Shown: positions 8,857-17,759 of the stretch, piece by piece | Position numbering within the stretch: the stretch's first letter is position 1 | Layout: each line of letters starts with the position of its first letter | Origin: an uncultured Ruminococcus sp. | GTDB lineage: Bacteria > Bacillota > Clostridia > Oscillospirales > Acutalibacteraceae | Direction: 5' to 3' | DNA: 64,000 nucleotides | NCBI GenBank assembly: GCA_902786345.1 | Contig: CADACB010000003.1 | Span: 1 to 64,000 of the forward strand | Notes under the pieces: generated by a model | The model's input: the letters and a program-made list of their open reading frames with translations, nothing else | Told to the model about the DNA's origin: nothing | Databases searched by the model: none | Made by a program: the position numbers and the translations under genes

Positions 8857-9030
8857 TTAAAGTAATCCGTAAATACTCTGAAAGATAGAGCTGTGAGCCT
8901 GACTGAGCTGTTGAACAAAGCTTTTAAGCTCTGCATCCTGAAGCTGGTTTGCTGTTTGACAGCACTGACTCTGAAAATACTGCTCATGTCCGAGGGCGTC
9001 TTCAATATAAAGCAATTCCTTGTTTGTCAT
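8857..9030 (-). CDS. Very small coat-like protein (57 aa)
   Basis: ATG 9030, preceded by AAGGAGG, opens a 57-residue frame beginning MTNKELLYIEDALGHEQYF and ending QSIYGLL. It is Gln/Ser-rich and helical and has two adjacent cysteines (SQCCQ). Genes of this type commonly precede a CotF-like gene in Clostridia and are easily missed because of size. It is co-transcribed with the 82-residue gene, whose ribosome binding site overlaps this stop codon. Confidence 0.72.
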   Translation of the reverse strand: MTNKELLYIEDALGHEQYFQSQCCQTANQLQDAELKSFVQQLSQAHSSIFQSIYGLL

Positions 9031-9059
9031 AATGATCCTCCTTAAATTTTGTACAGTAT

Positions 9060-9089
9060 TAGTATGTACCGTTTTTGGAGAGTATATTC
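9060..9089 (-). promoter_or_regulatory. Sigma-G-like promoter for the two coat-like genes
   Basis: On the reverse strand GAATA (9089-9085) and CATACTA (9066-9060) are separated by 18 bp. This matches the forespore sigma-G consensus (G-A/C-ATR, 17-18 bp, CATNNTA) and lies about 30 bases before ATG 9030. Confidence 0.6.
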
Positions 9090-9104
9090 AATTGACAGGA
9101 CCAA

Positions 9105-9145
9105 AAAATAAAACCGATAAAAGCAAATACAGTTACTTTTATCGG
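9105..9145 (-). terminator. Terminator of the uracil-DNA glycosylase gene
   Basis: CCGATAAAAG (9114-9123) pairs perfectly with CTTTTATCGG (9136-9145); on the reverse strand the hairpin is followed by TTTTATTTTTT. Confidence 0.8.
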
Positions 9146-9151
9146 CAATGA

Positions 9152-9733
9152 TTAATATGTATGGTCACAGATCTCCTTGATTTTTTCCTGAAGTTTAAGA
9201 AGGTCCTGATAAGCTGCGGGTTTATTATTAGGATTTCTGAGGAGTGCAGCAGGATGAAGTATCGGCATCATAAGCACTCCTTTTTTTTTAAAGAAAATAC
9301 CGTGCTCCTTCATAATTTTAATATCAGGTTTGATTATTTTAGCAGCGGAGATCCTTCCAAGACAGACAATTATTTTCGGACGAAGTATAGAAAACTGTTT
9401 TCTTAGCCATTTTATACATTGCTCCTGCTCTTCAGGAAAGGGATCGCGATTTTTCGGGGGACGGCATTTTACAATATTTGCTATATAAATATTTTTATGT
9501 CTGTCAAGATCAATTGATGAAAGCATTTTATCGAGCAGCTGACCGCCTCTGCCTACAAACGGTTCACCTTGAAGATCCTCGTTTTCTCCGGGACCTTCTC
9601 CGATAAACATAACCTCAGCATCATCTACACCTACTCCGAATACAACATTATTGCGTGTCTGACATAAGTCGCACGCCGTACAGCTCAGACACTGGTTTCT
9701 GAGTTTTTGAAATTCCTCATTTTTTGCTGACAT
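9152..9733 (-). CDS. Family 4 uracil-DNA glycosylase with [4Fe-4S] cluster
   Basis: Removes uracil arising from cytosine deamination or dUTP misincorporation. The 193-residue protein has the family 4 signatures: CTACDLCQTRNNVVFGVG, MFIGEGPGENEDLQGEPFVG (uracil and phosphate pocket), NIVKCRPPKNRDP, and MPILHPAALLR. Cysteines at 18 and 21 with those in KCRPP and EEQEQC would bind the iron-sulfur cluster. Monocistronic between two hairpins. Confidence 0.92.
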   Translation of the reverse strand: MSAKNEEFQKLRNQCLSCTACDLCQTRNNVVFGVGVDDAEVMFIGEGPGENEDLQGEPFVGRGGQLLDKMLSSIDLDRHKNIYIANIVKCRPPKNRDPFPEEQEQCIKWLRKQFSILRPKIIVCLGRISAAKIIKPDIKIMKEHGIFFKKKGVLMMPILHPAALLRNPNNKPAAYQDLLKLQEKIKEICDHTY

Positions 9734-9886
9734 AATATCCTCTCCAAAGCTGAATTTATACGTCTATTTTAACATATAGTATTCGTTTCATCAATAGATA
9801 TATTATATTAAAATAAACCTGAAAATATTATTTGCTATATTTTCTCACTGCGTTTATTTTTCATATTTACAGCCGAAAACAATTCA

Positions 9887-9980
9887 GCGGTTTTAGGAAA
9901 GGGGTATGGTGAATAACCCTTTTTCCGTCGGAAAATGGTTTGCCACGCGTAACTGCCCCATTAAAATTTATTTCCTGTAT
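9887..9980 (+). repeat. Intergenic repeat, type 2, copy 1
   Basis: The stretch GCGGTTTTAGGAAA...GGTGAATAACCCTTTTT...TAACTGCCC...TTAAAATTTATTTC is clearly related to 26557-26650. Both lie in noncoding gaps upstream of plus-strand genes. The remainder of the 9734-9996 gap shows no gene. Confidence 0.6.
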
Positions 9981-9996
9981 TTGTTCGGATAGGGTA

Positions 9997-10025
9997 TTTA
10001 CAACAGGGACTCAGTGTGATATAAT
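9997..10025 (+). promoter_or_regulatory. Promoter of the riboflavin operon
   Basis: TTTACA (9997-10002) and TATAAT (10020-10025), 17 bp apart, directly precede the FMN riboswitch. Confidence 0.75.
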
Positions 10026-10037
10026 GTATTAAACAAA

Positions 10038-10150
10038 AGCTTCAGGGCGGGGTGAGATTCCCCACCGGCGGTATAGCCCGCCTGCCTGAGTTGTTCAGGC
10101 TGATTCGGTGAGATTCCGAAGCCGACGGTATAGTCCGGATAAAAGAGGTT
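10038..10150 (+). promoter_or_regulatory. FMN riboswitch (RFN element)
   Basis: The conserved FMN aptamer segments are all visible in order: AGGGCGGGGTGAGATTCCCC, ACCGGCGGTATAG, GCCTGAG, GATTCGGTGAGATTCCGAAG, CCGACGGTATAGTCCGGAT. FMN binding should favour the terminator that follows and so switch off rib gene expression. Confidence 0.96.
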
Positions 10151-10198
10151 TTCGGTTACTGTAATGTGTCAGATAGTGCATCTGTAATGAGATAATCA

Positions 10199-10226
10199 GT
10201 CCTGCGGATTTTCCGTGGGCTTTTTT
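10199..10226 (+). terminator. Riboswitch-controlled terminator
   Basis: CCTGCGGA (10201-10208) pairs with TCCGTGGG (10212-10219), using two wobble pairs, followed by six Ts. It lies between the FMN aptamer and ribD, as expected of the expression platform. Confidence 0.75.
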
Positions 10227-10281
10227 GTTTTTAAGAAATATTTTCATAAAAGGGGGGATCGGTACGGAAAGAAAGGACTAT

Positions 10282-11379
10282 ATGCTGAGAGCAATCGGGC
10301 TTGCAACAAAAGGAAAGGGCTTCACTGCGCCTAATCCGATGGTGGGGGCTGTTATTGTTAAAAACGGTAAAATAATAGGTGAGGGCTATCACAAAATATG
10401 CGGAGGACTTCATGCTGAACGAAATGCTTTTGCATCGTTGACTGAGAGTGCAGAGGGTGCAGATATGTATGTTACGCTTGAGCCTTGTTGTCACTATGGA
10501 CGAACGCCGCCGTGTACGGAGGCGATTATTCAAAATAAAATTGCAAGGGTGTATATAGGATCACGTGACCCAAATCCGCTTGTATCGGGAAAGGGTGCTA
10601 AAATCCTGAGAGAACACGGTATAGAAGTAACTGAGGATTTTATGCGTGAGGAGTGCGATGAAATAAATCCGGTATTTTTTCATTATATTACGACAAAAAC
10701 ACCTTATACTGCAATAAAGCTTGCAATGACGCTTGATGGGAAAATTGCCTCATATACCGGTGCGTCAAAATGGATAACGGGCGAGACAGCACGAGAGAAT
10801 GTACATTTGTTAAGAGGATATTACAGTGCAATACTTGCGGGTATAGGAACGGTTCTTGCGGATGATCCAATGCTTAATTGCCGTATTGAAGATATGCACC
10901 AGCCGTTGAGAATAATCCTCGATTCAGAGCTTAAAATACCTCTTGACAGCAGGCTTTGTATAAGTGCCAAGGATTATCCGCTTATGATAGTCTGCTGTAG
11001 GTTTTCAGAGGAAAAGAAGAGAGCACTTGAAGCTCAGGGAGCAGAGGTGTGTATACTTCCGGAGAAAGACGGCAGACCTGATATAAAAGAACTTATGAAG
11101 CTGCTGGGAGAAAGAGGTATTTCTAGTGTTCTTGTTGAGGGGGGCGGTACTGTAAACGAAGCATTTCTTAAATGCGGAGCGGTCAGCCACGTATATGCAT
11201 ATATTGCACCAAAGCTTATGGGGGGTGCTTCTGCAAAAACACCGGTGGAAGGTATTGGTGCGGCTTCACCTGATGAATGTGCAGTGCTGAAAAATATGAA
11301 GCTTACAAAACTTGGTGAGGATCTTCTGCTTGAATATGATGTTGAAAGGGGAATTGCCAATGTTCACGGGAATTGTTGA
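10282..11379 (+). CDS. ribD: Bifunctional riboflavin deaminase/reductase
   Basis: Catalyses deamination of the pyrimidine intermediate and then reduction of its ribosyl side chain. Residues 1-145 carry the zinc deaminase motifs HAERNAF and PCCHYGRTPPC; the reductase domain shows TPYTAIKLAMTLDGKIA, SKWITG and VLVEGGGTVNEAFL. The N-terminus is uncertain: ATG 10282 has AAAGGA upstream, but alignment with family N-termini suggests five or so residues (ERKDY) before it could be translated from a non-ATG start near AGGGGGG at 10250. It overlaps ribE by 20 bases. Confidence 0.94.
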   Translation: MLRAIGLATKGKGFTAPNPMVGAVIVKNGKIIGEGYHKICGGLHAERNAFASLTESAEGADMYVTLEPCCHYGRTPPCTEAIIQNKIARVYIGSRDPNPLVSGKGAKILREHGIEVTEDFMREECDEINPVFFHYITTKTPYTAIKLAMTLDGKIASYTGASKWITGETARENVHLLRGYYSAILAGIGTVLADDPMLNCRIEDMHQPLRIILDSELKIPLDSRLCISAKDYPLMIVCCRFSEEKKRALEAQGAEVCILPEKDGRPDIKELMKLLGERGISSVLVEGGGTVNEAFLKCGAVSHVYAYIAPKLMGGASAKTPVEGIGAASPDECAVLKNMKLTKLGEDLLLEYDVERGIANVHGNC

Positions 11380-12010
11380 AGAAACCGGAGCTGTGAAAAG
11401 TGTGATTTCCGGTACGACTTCGGGAGAGCTTACAATCAGTGCAAATGTAGTGCTTGATGGAACAAAAACGGGCGATTCAATTGCCGTAAACGGCGTATGT
11501 CTTACAGTTACGAAATTGTTTTCGGACAGCTTTACAGCAGATGTTATGCCCGAAACACTAAGACGTTCAAATTTAGGAGGTCTGACTAAGGGCAGCCGGG
11601 TGAATCTTGAGAGGGCAATGCCTGCTGACGGACGCTTCGGAGGACATATCGTATCAGGACATATTGACGGCACAGGAACGATTATAGATATGAAGCGTGA
11701 AAAAAATGCAGTGTGGGTAAAGATCTCAGCCGAAAGCAATATACTAAGGCTTATTGTAGAGAAAGGCTCTGTTACAATAGATGGAATCAGTCTTACGGTT
11801 GCTAAGGTGGACGGCAGGGCTTTTTCGGTTTCTGTAATACCCCACACAAGTTCACATACAACGCTGCTTGAAAAGAAGCCCCAAGATATAGTCAATCTGG
11901 AAAACGATATTGTAGGAAAATATGTAATGCACCTGATGAAGCCTGCACCGGAAGCTCAGAGGGAATCTGAAATTACCGAGGAATTTCTTGCAAAGTATGG
12001 CTTTATCTGA
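11360..12010 (+). CDS. ribE: Riboflavin synthase alpha chain
   Basis: Dismutates two 6,7-dimethyl-8-ribityllumazines to riboflavin. The 216-residue protein has the tandem lumazine-binding domains, each with its signature: MFTGIVEETG, NGVCLTVT and FGGHIVSGHIDGTG in the repeats, and VTIDGISLTV in the second. ATG 11360 gives the canonical MFTGIVEE start. It overlaps the end of ribD. Confidence 0.95.
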   Translation: MFTGIVEETGAVKSVISGTTSGELTISANVVLDGTKTGDSIAVNGVCLTVTKLFSDSFTADVMPETLRRSNLGGLTKGSRVNLERAMPADGRFGGHIVSGHIDGTGTIIDMKREKNAVWVKISAESNILRLIVEKGSVTIDGISLTVAKVDGRAFSVSVIPHTSSHTTLLEKKPQDIVNLENDIVGKYVMHLMKPAPEAQRESEITEEFLAKYGFI

Positions 12011-12039
12011 TATTTTAAAAAGGAGGTAAACGGATAATA

Positions 12040-13254
12040 ATGGAATATAAATATAATACGATAGAACAGGCACTGCAGGCACTGAGAGATGGAAAACTCA
12101 TTCTTTGTACTGATGATCCAGACAGGGAAAATGAAGGCGATCTTATATGTGCAGCTCAGTTTGCTTCAACGGAAAATGTTAATTTTATGGCAAAATACGG
12201 CAGAGGGCTTATCTGTACACCAATGTCACAGCAGATAGCAAAAAGACTTTCCCTGCCTCAGATGGTGTCGGAAAACACAGATAATCACAGTACGGCATTC
12301 ACTGTATCTATCGACCATATAAACACAACAACCGGTATATCCGCAGAGGAAAGAGGTTATACCTGCCGTGCTTGTGCCGATCCAAAAACAAAGCCTGATG
12401 AGCTGAGACGTCCCGGACACGTATTTCCCCTTACCGCAAGAAAGGGCGGGGTTCTTGTCCGCAGCGGACATACTGAGGCTACTGTTGATCTTTGTCGTCT
12501 GGCAGGCCTTGAGGAATGTGGTCTGTGCTGTGAGGTTATGCGTGATGACGGTACAATGATGAGAACGCCCGAGCTTTGGGAGATGGCAAAAAAATTCGGA
12601 TTATGCTTCATTACAATAAAGGCGCTTCAGGACTATATAAGACGTCACGAAAATCATATGCAGCAGCAGGCTTGTGCAAAACTGCCGACTGCTTACGGTG
12701 ATTTCAGAATATACGGCTTTGTAAACGATATAACCGGTGAACACCATATTGCATTGGTTTGCGGTGAAATAGGTGACGGAGAGGATATACTTTGCAGAGT
12801 CCATTCTGAGTGTCTTACAGGTGATGTATTCGGATCGTCACGCTGCGACTGCGGAGAGCAGCTGCACTGTGCTATGCAGGCGGTACAAAAAGAGGGCAGA
12901 GGCATAATACTCTATATGCGTCAGGAGGGCAGAGGGATCGGACTTATAAACAAGCTAAAAGCATATGAGCTTCAGGAGCAGGGTTATGATACTGTTGACG
13001 CCAATATCAAGCTTGGCTTTGCTCCCGATCTTAGAGAATACTGGAACGGAGCTCAGATACTGCAAAATCTTGGAGTTAAATCACTTCGGCTTCTGACAAA
13101 TAATCCGGGTAAAATTTACGGACTTGAGGGTTTTGATTTTACCATAAAGGAACGTGTGCCGATAGAGATAAAGCCCGGTCAATATGACGAGTTCTATCTC
13201 AGAACAAAAAAATATCGTATGGGACACATTTTTAATGATATAAAATTTGAGTAA
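12040..13254 (+). CDS. ribBA: DHBP synthase / GTP cyclohydrolase II fusion
   Basis: Supplies both precursors of riboflavin. The N-terminal DHBP synthase domain (1-200) shows [12 protein letters not shown] and the HTEATVDL motif; the C-terminal GTP cyclohydrolase II domain shows [22 protein letters not shown] (zinc cysteines), RQEGRGIGL and LLTNNPGKI. At 404 residues it is full length. A strong AAAGGAGG precedes the ATG. Confidence 0.96.
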   Translation: MEYKYNTIEQALQALRDGKLILCTDDPDRENEGDLICAAQFASTENVNFMAKYGRGLICTPMSQQIAKRLSLPQMVSENTDNHSTAFTVSIDHINTTTGISAEERGYTCRACADPKTKPDELRRPGHVFPLTARKGGVLVRSGHTEATVDLCRLAGLEECGLCCEVMRDDGTMMRTPELWEMAKKFGLCFITIKALQDYIRRHENHMQQQACAKLPTAYGDFRIYGFVNDITGEHHIALVCGEIGDGEDILCRVHSECLTGDVFGSSRCDCGEQLHCAMQAVQKEGRGIILYMRQEGRGIGLINKLKAYELQEQGYDTVDANIKLGFAPDLREYWNGAQILQNLGVKSLRLLTNNPGKIYGLEGFDFTIKERVPIEIKPGQYDEFYLRTKKYRMGHIFNDIKFE

Positions 13255-13267
13255 AGGCGGTAAGAGT

Positions 13268-13738
13268 ATGAATATAAATGTTTTAGAGGGAAAGGTAGTA
13301 GCCCCTGAGGGTATGAAGGTTGGTATTATTGCTTCAAGATTCAACAGCTTTATTGTAGAAAAGCTGCTTGAGGGTGCTGTTGACGGACTTGTCCGCCACG
13401 GAGTTGAAGAAAAAAATATTGATGCAGCATGGGTTCCGGGTGCATTTGAAATACCTGTTGTTGCACAGAAAATGGCAGAGAGCGGTAAGTATGACGCAGT
13501 GATATGTGTTGGTGCAGTTATCAGAGGCTCTACATCACACTATGAGCTTGTTGTAAACGAAACCACAAAGGGCATTGCACAGGCAGGTTTAAAGAGCGGT
13601 ATTCCTGTACTTTTCGGTGTGATCGCAACAGAAAATATCGAGCAGGCAATTGAACGAGCAGGTTCTAAGGCAGGCAATAAGGGTTATGACTGTGCACTTG
13701 GTGCAATTGAGATGGTCAACGTTATGGGGCAGCTGTGA
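13268..13738 (+). CDS. ribH: 6,7-dimethyl-8-ribityllumazine synthase
   Basis: Condenses the ribityl pyrimidine with DHBP. The 156-residue protein shows the family motifs [26 protein letters not shown] and [15 protein letters not shown] 13268 follows AGGCGG. It is the fourth gene of the rib operon and is followed 3 bases later by a HAD phosphatase gene. Confidence 0.96.
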   Translation: MNINVLEGKVVAPEGMKVGIIASRFNSFIVEKLLEGAVDGLVRHGVEEKNIDAAWVPGAFEIPVVAQKMAESGKYDAVICVGAVIRGSTSHYELVVNETTKGIAQAGLKSGIPVLFGVIATENIEQAIERAGSKAGNKGYDCALGAIEMVNVMGQL

Positions 13739-13741
13739 TTT

Positions 13742-14383
13742 ATGACATTAGTATTTGATTATGACGGTACCCTTCACAATACAAAACATATCTACGGCTG
13801 TGCCTTTCGCAAGGCATATTCAATGCTTGTGGATGAGGGCTATGCGGAAAAACGGGAATATACCGATGAGGATGTGTCAAAGTATCTTGGTGTAAATGCA
13901 CCGGATATGTGGAATGATTTTATGCCTGAACTTCCGGATGAGGTAAAGAATAGTGCAAGTATGATCATAGGCAGGGAGATGATTGAAGGTGTGCTTGGAG
14001 GAAAAGCATTGCTTTTTGATGGCATTACTGACGTTCTTACGGGTCTTAAGCAGAAAGGCTATCGTATGATTATACTTTCAAACTGTCGCCATTCCTATAT
14101 GGAGGCACACAGAAAAGCACTGGAGCTTGACAGATGGTTTGATGACTATTTTTGTGCTGAGGACTACAACTTTATCCCAAAAGAAAAAATATTCTACGAT
14201 ATAATAAATAAATACCCCGACACCGATTATATTATGATCGGAGACAGGGCGTCTGATTTTCGTGTAGGAAAGGTTCACGGAATAAAAACGATAGGCTGTG
14301 CTTACGGTTTTGGGACAGAGGATGAAAGAAGGCTCTGTGACCGGATAGTCTGCTTACCTTATGAGCTGTTAAAAATATTATAA
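13742..14383 (+). CDS. HAD-family phosphatase at the end of the rib operon
   Basis: A 213-residue haloacid dehalogenase-type phosphatase of the C1-cap, Gph/PGP-like subgroup: motif I DYDGT (residues 6-10), motif II ILSN, a Lys near FIPKEKI, and motif III MIGDRASDF. It begins 3 bases after ribH and precedes the terminator at 14415, so it belongs to the FMN-riboswitch operon. Riboflavin synthesis needs a HAD phosphatase to remove the phosphate from 5-amino-6-(5-phosphoribitylamino)uracil; this gene is the obvious candidate by position, but substrate cannot be read from the motifs. Phosphoglycolate phosphatase is the main alternative. Confidence 0.85.
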   Translation: MTLVFDYDGTLHNTKHIYGCAFRKAYSMLVDEGYAEKREYTDEDVSKYLGVNAPDMWNDFMPELPDEVKNSASMIIGREMIEGVLGGKALLFDGITDVLTGLKQKGYRMIILSNCRHSYMEAHRKALELDRWFDDYFCAEDYNFIPKEKIFYDIINKYPDTDYIMIGDRASDFRVGKVHGIKTIGCAYGFGTEDERRLCDRIVCLPYELLKIL

Positions 14384-14414
14384 GGTCAGGACGTTTCTGA
14401 TCATCAATAAAAGG

Positions 14415-14460
14415 GCAGGTACGGTTATTTACGATTGAGTGACCGTACCTGCTGTGTTTC
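14415..14460. terminator. Bidirectional terminator between the rib operon and nadE
   Basis: GCAGGTACGGT (14415-14425) pairs perfectly with ACCGTACCTGC (14442-14452). It lies between convergent transcripts; the U-tract is weak in both directions. Confidence 0.7.
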
Positions 14461-14463
14461 TGT

Positions 14464-15189
14464 TTATATTTCAGGTTTGAAGGAAGGCATCATTTCAAGC
14501 TTAAAAAGATTCATTTTATGCATTCTGTCGATTTTTTTCTTTTTCTCATCGTCATCAATTATACCCTCGCGGATATATCTGTCAAGCTCTGCATAAGTGA
14601 AGCCAAGGTTGTCTTCGTCTGTTTTTCCGCAAAGACCGTCTATCGGAACTTTATCAACTAGAACGTCAGGAAGACCTATAAGTCTGCCGATCTGTTTCAT
14701 TTCATTTACGGTAAGATGTGAGCAGGGGCTGAAATCGCCTGCGGCATCTCCATATCGTGTTGAATAGCCTACCCAGTCCTCAGAAAGGTTGCAGGTATTT
14801 GCAACTCTGCCGTTATTGCTCTGAGAAACAGCATAAAGTGTTGACATACGTATTCTTGCAGGTAAATTTGTAAGACTCTGAGGCTTAAGCTCAAAGGGAA
14901 TGTTTTTAATCACACCGTCAACTGCATCCTTGATATTTACTATATAGTGTTTTATTCCGAGTGTATCAACCAGCAGTTGAGCCATATCAATATCGTGCTG
15001 TTCGCCGCACGGCATCAGAACCCCGATTACTCTATCCTTACCCAGAGCTTCAACGCATAAAGCAGCAACAATAGAACTGTCTTTGCCTCCTGAAATGCCT
15101 ACAACTGCATTGCAGTCTTTTCCGTTTTGTTCAAAAAAGCTTTTTATCCACTCAACGCAATCATTCTTGACTTTTTCCGCATTGAACAT
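14464..15189 (-). CDS. nadE: NAD+ synthetase, ammonia-dependent
   Basis: Amidates deamido-NAD+ using ATP and ammonia. The 241-residue protein has the PP-loop SGGKDSS, the conserved NLPARIRMSTLYAVSQ, NLSEDWVGYSTRYGDAAGDFSP and the substrate segment KVPIDGLCGKTDEDNLGFTY. There is no N-terminal glutaminase domain, so it must use free ammonia. ATG 15189 is preceded by AAAGGAAGAGG; longer starts lack this. Confidence 0.94.
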   Translation of the reverse strand: MFNAEKVKNDCVEWIKSFFEQNGKDCNAVVGISGGKDSSIVAALCVEALGKDRVIGVLMPCGEQHDIDMAQLLVDTLGIKHYIVNIKDAVDGVIKNIPFELKPQSLTNLPARIRMSTLYAVSQSNNGRVANTCNLSEDWVGYSTRYGDAAGDFSPCSHLTVNEMKQIGRLIGLPDVLVDKVPIDGLCGKTDEDNLGFTYAELDRYIREGIIDDDEKKKKIDRMHKMNLFKLEMMPSFKPEI

Positions 15190-15271
15190 AATGCCTCTTC
15201 CTTTCGCGCTAATATATGTCAGTTTCAAAGTTATCTACGCTTTAATCTGACACCCACATTATAACATATCA

Positions 15272-15299
15272 ATTAACAATTAACAATTAATAATTAATA
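15272..15299. repeat. Four tandem 7-bp repeats ATTAAYA
   Basis: ATTAACA occurs twice and then ATTAATA twice, without gaps, in the 15190-15447 gap between two minus-strand genes. Confidence 0.7.
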
Positions 15300-15375
15300 A
15301 TTGCATTCACTTTTTTGTGGAATTCATCATTACTCTCTCTCTTCACAATAAGCAAAGTTTCCCGCAAGCCTTTGG

Positions 15376-15393
15376 CGCACTCTGCAGAGTGCG
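15376..15393. repeat. Perfect 18-bp palindrome
   Basis: CGCACTCTGCAGAGTGCG is fully self-complementary. It lies downstream of the anti-sigma-like gene; the GC-rich hairpin has no U-tract in either direction. Confidence 0.6.
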
Positions 15394-15447
15394 AAATCTC
15401 CATACGCCGTTAATTTTATTAACTTACCAAATTATACATCAACAGAT

Positions 15448-16938
15448 TTAGTGAGTGGATAAGTCGGGTGAAGTAACCTGTTGACTGCCGATAGTGATTG
15501 ATTCTATTTCATCAGGATCAAGACTTGTCCATATGTTCATATTGTTGTATTTATTGTAGTTATAATAAGACAAATATATTTTGAAGGATGTTCCGTTTTT
15601 TCTTCCGGCGAAATAGTCTTCAGGGATAGCTTGATTTGTATAAAAGAGACCTTTGAGCTTTTTGCCGTTCTTGAGCGTTATCTCAACATCGCCGGTAAGA
15701 AGCTTTTTTATCCAAAGATTTGTATGATTTTCCTCACCAAAGGATGTTATATCTTCATTTGTAGAAATTGTCATTTCAGTACCCAATGAACCTGCAGTGA
15801 GATTGCTGACTTTAAAGTTTATTCCATCGAAATTAAGGTTATCAGCTGTTTTCATTTCGATTGTTTTAGGCTCATAATCCAGCTTCCACGATCCTTTGAA
15901 ATCTATGTCTATTTTTTCTGTGGTTACCATGTAAAGCGTACATTTTACATTAAAAGAATTCCAACTGTTGATGTTGTCGTTACGGACTCTGTCTGTCAGC
16001 ATAATGATAGTCTGATTTTCTTTTAATGCATCTTTTCTTTGATTGATTACTTCTATAACTTCATCTGTAACTTTTTCTAAATTGTCATTGTGTACATCAT
16101 ATAAGTTCCAGGTGCATTCAAGCAGCGTTTCATCCTTGTGAAGAATATAGAGAAAATCTTGTTTTACACTCATTGTTTCACCCTTTAACGAGAAGTATTC
16201 TCTTTTTATATCATAGATTAGATTAGCTGTTTTCTGATCTGTGAGACGCATATCATAATCAGGATCATCGTGACAAACTTCTGTACCATCATTGCCGGTG
16301 CCGATGTATGCGTGATTAGTAGTGTTAAATTGAGCTTTTGTCTTATCTGAGATCGATGCTTTTATATAATCCTCGTCGCTGCCGTTGTATTTCTGTTCCA
16401 TATCATAACCGTGATAAAAATTATAAGGGAGCGGTTGAATAATTTCACCCTTGTCATTAACACACCTCATAGTCAGTGACGGAGTTAAAATAGTGTTTTC
16501 CGTATCTTTATAATCAACAAATGCAGATCCATCTGATTTAGTCAGAGAAACAGCCGCCATTACTTCATTATTGTCTCCTATTATTCCGATAAGCTCTGCT
16601 TTTATATTCTTGTTTGTGTTGAGATCCGCATTTTCGCCGGGATATATAATATTGCTGACTTCATTGCCTGCAAATCTCTCACCGAATATTTTCTTGAAGC
16701 CTCCAAATGCCGCTGCACTTACTGTTCCCAATATTGAAATACCAACAACAGCTGCTATGAGTGTTAATGTAAGCTTCTTATTGAAAGCTTTCTTTTTACT
16801 GCTGCTTTTTTGATTATTGATTGAAGCTAAAACCGATTTTTTAATATCCTCCGGATCTATATTCATTTCAGGCTCTAACGAATCTGTGTCAACGCCCTCA
16901 GGGATTTTATCATACATATCAAATATCTGTTTTATCAT
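15448..16938 (-). CDS. DUF4179-type membrane protein, probable anti-sigma factor
   Basis: A 496-residue protein with a cytoplasmic N-terminus of about 50 residues, one membrane helix (LTLTLIAAVVGISILGTVSAA, near 55-76) and a large extracytoplasmic domain. This arrangement, and the start overlapping the stop of an ECF sigma factor gene by ATGA, fit the DUF4179 proteins that accompany ECF sigma factors in Clostridia. It would hold the sigma factor at the membrane until an envelope signal is received. No zinc-binding HxxxCxxC anti-sigma motif is visible, so the mode of inhibition is inference. Confidence 0.75.
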   Translation of the reverse strand: MIKQIFDMYDKIPEGVDTDSLEPEMNIDPEDIKKSVLASINNQKSSSKKKAFNKKLTLTLIAAVVGISILGTVSAAAFGGFKKIFGERFAGNEVSNIIYPGENADLNTNKNIKAELIGIIGDNNEVMAAVSLTKSDGSAFVDYKDTENTILTPSLTMRCVNDKGEIIQPLPYNFYHGYDMEQKYNGSDEDYIKASISDKTKAQFNTTNHAYIGTGNDGTEVCHDDPDYDMRLTDQKTANLIYDIKREYFSLKGETMSVKQDFLYILHKDETLLECTWNLYDVHNDNLEKVTDEVIEVINQRKDALKENQTIIMLTDRVRNDNINSWNSFNVKCTLYMVTTEKIDIDFKGSWKLDYEPKTIEMKTADNLNFDGINFKVSNLTAGSLGTEMTISTNEDITSFGEENHTNLWIKKLLTGDVEITLKNGKKLKGLFYTNQAIPEDYFAGRKNGTSFKIYLSYYNYNKYNNMNIWTSLDPDEIESITIGSQQVTSPDLSTH

Positions 16939-17477
16939 ACTTTGATACCTCTTTCAGTTAATATTTTTTTTAATTTGTTTTTTGCTCTTGCAAGCTTAGT
17001 ACGTATGGTTTGGGAGTTTATTCCCATTATTTCGCTTATCTGATTTGAAGACTGATAATAATAATATCGTCTGATAATTATTTCTCTGTCTGGTTCTCCT
17101 AAATCAGACAATGCCTCGTCTATTGCCATACTAAGAGTTTTTTCTTCAATATCATCTGATACATAAACTCCGTCCGAGACCATATCATCAATGCATATCG
17201 TTTTGTTCCGGCTAAGTGTGCGCAACTTATCACGGGCTTTGTTTTTAGCTATCTGACATAAATAAGCTTTCATTTTTCCGTTTTCCACTTTGTCAGCGTT
17301 GTACCAGAGCGAAAGGAATGTATCCTGTACAGCTTCTTCCACATCCTGTTTTGTCAGATTTCCGCAGGCAATATTGCATATTACTGCTGTTAAGAGTTTT
17401 GTATATTGGTCGATGATTTCCTCAAGTGCGGCAATATCTTTATTTCTTAATCTTTCTGTAAGAATCAGATCGTCCAA
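16935..17477 (-). CDS. ECF-type RNA polymerase sigma factor
   Basis: A 180-residue two-domain sigma factor: region 2 (LTKQDVEEAVQDTFLSLWYNADK, MKAYLCQIAKNKARDKLR) and region 4 (DLGEPDREIIIRRYYYYQSSNQISEIMGINSQTIRTKLARAKNKLKK). The TTG start at 17477 is preferred because AAGGAGG precedes it by 9 bases; the longer frame would place that site inside the gene. It overlaps the DUF4179 gene by four bases. Target promoters are not evident in the window. Confidence 0.9.
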   Translation of the reverse strand: MDDLILTERLRNKDIAALEEIIDQYTKLLTAVICNIACGNLTKQDVEEAVQDTFLSLWYNADKVENGKMKAYLCQIAKNKARDKLRTLSRNKTICIDDMVSDGVYVSDDIEEKTLSMAIDEALSDLGEPDREIIIRRYYYYQSSNQISEIMGINSQTIRTKLARAKNKLKKILTERGIKV

Positions 17478-17759
17478 CTGTATATACCTCCTTATTTTTT
17501 TCAATGATCACTGATTTCATAATGTATAACGTTATAAACAGCATAAACTGTTTCAAAAATAAAAAAATTATTTTGTTTTGTACTCTGAAAATCAATATAA
17601 TATAAATTGTATATATGGGCAAATGCTTTTTATATATTGATCAGCATATTCTTAAGGAAACGCTGAATAAAGCGCCTTATACTGATCTAAAAGATACATA
17701 GCAAAGTCTATTCACAAATCAAGCGAATTGTACTTCAAAAAACACACTATATCAGTGAT

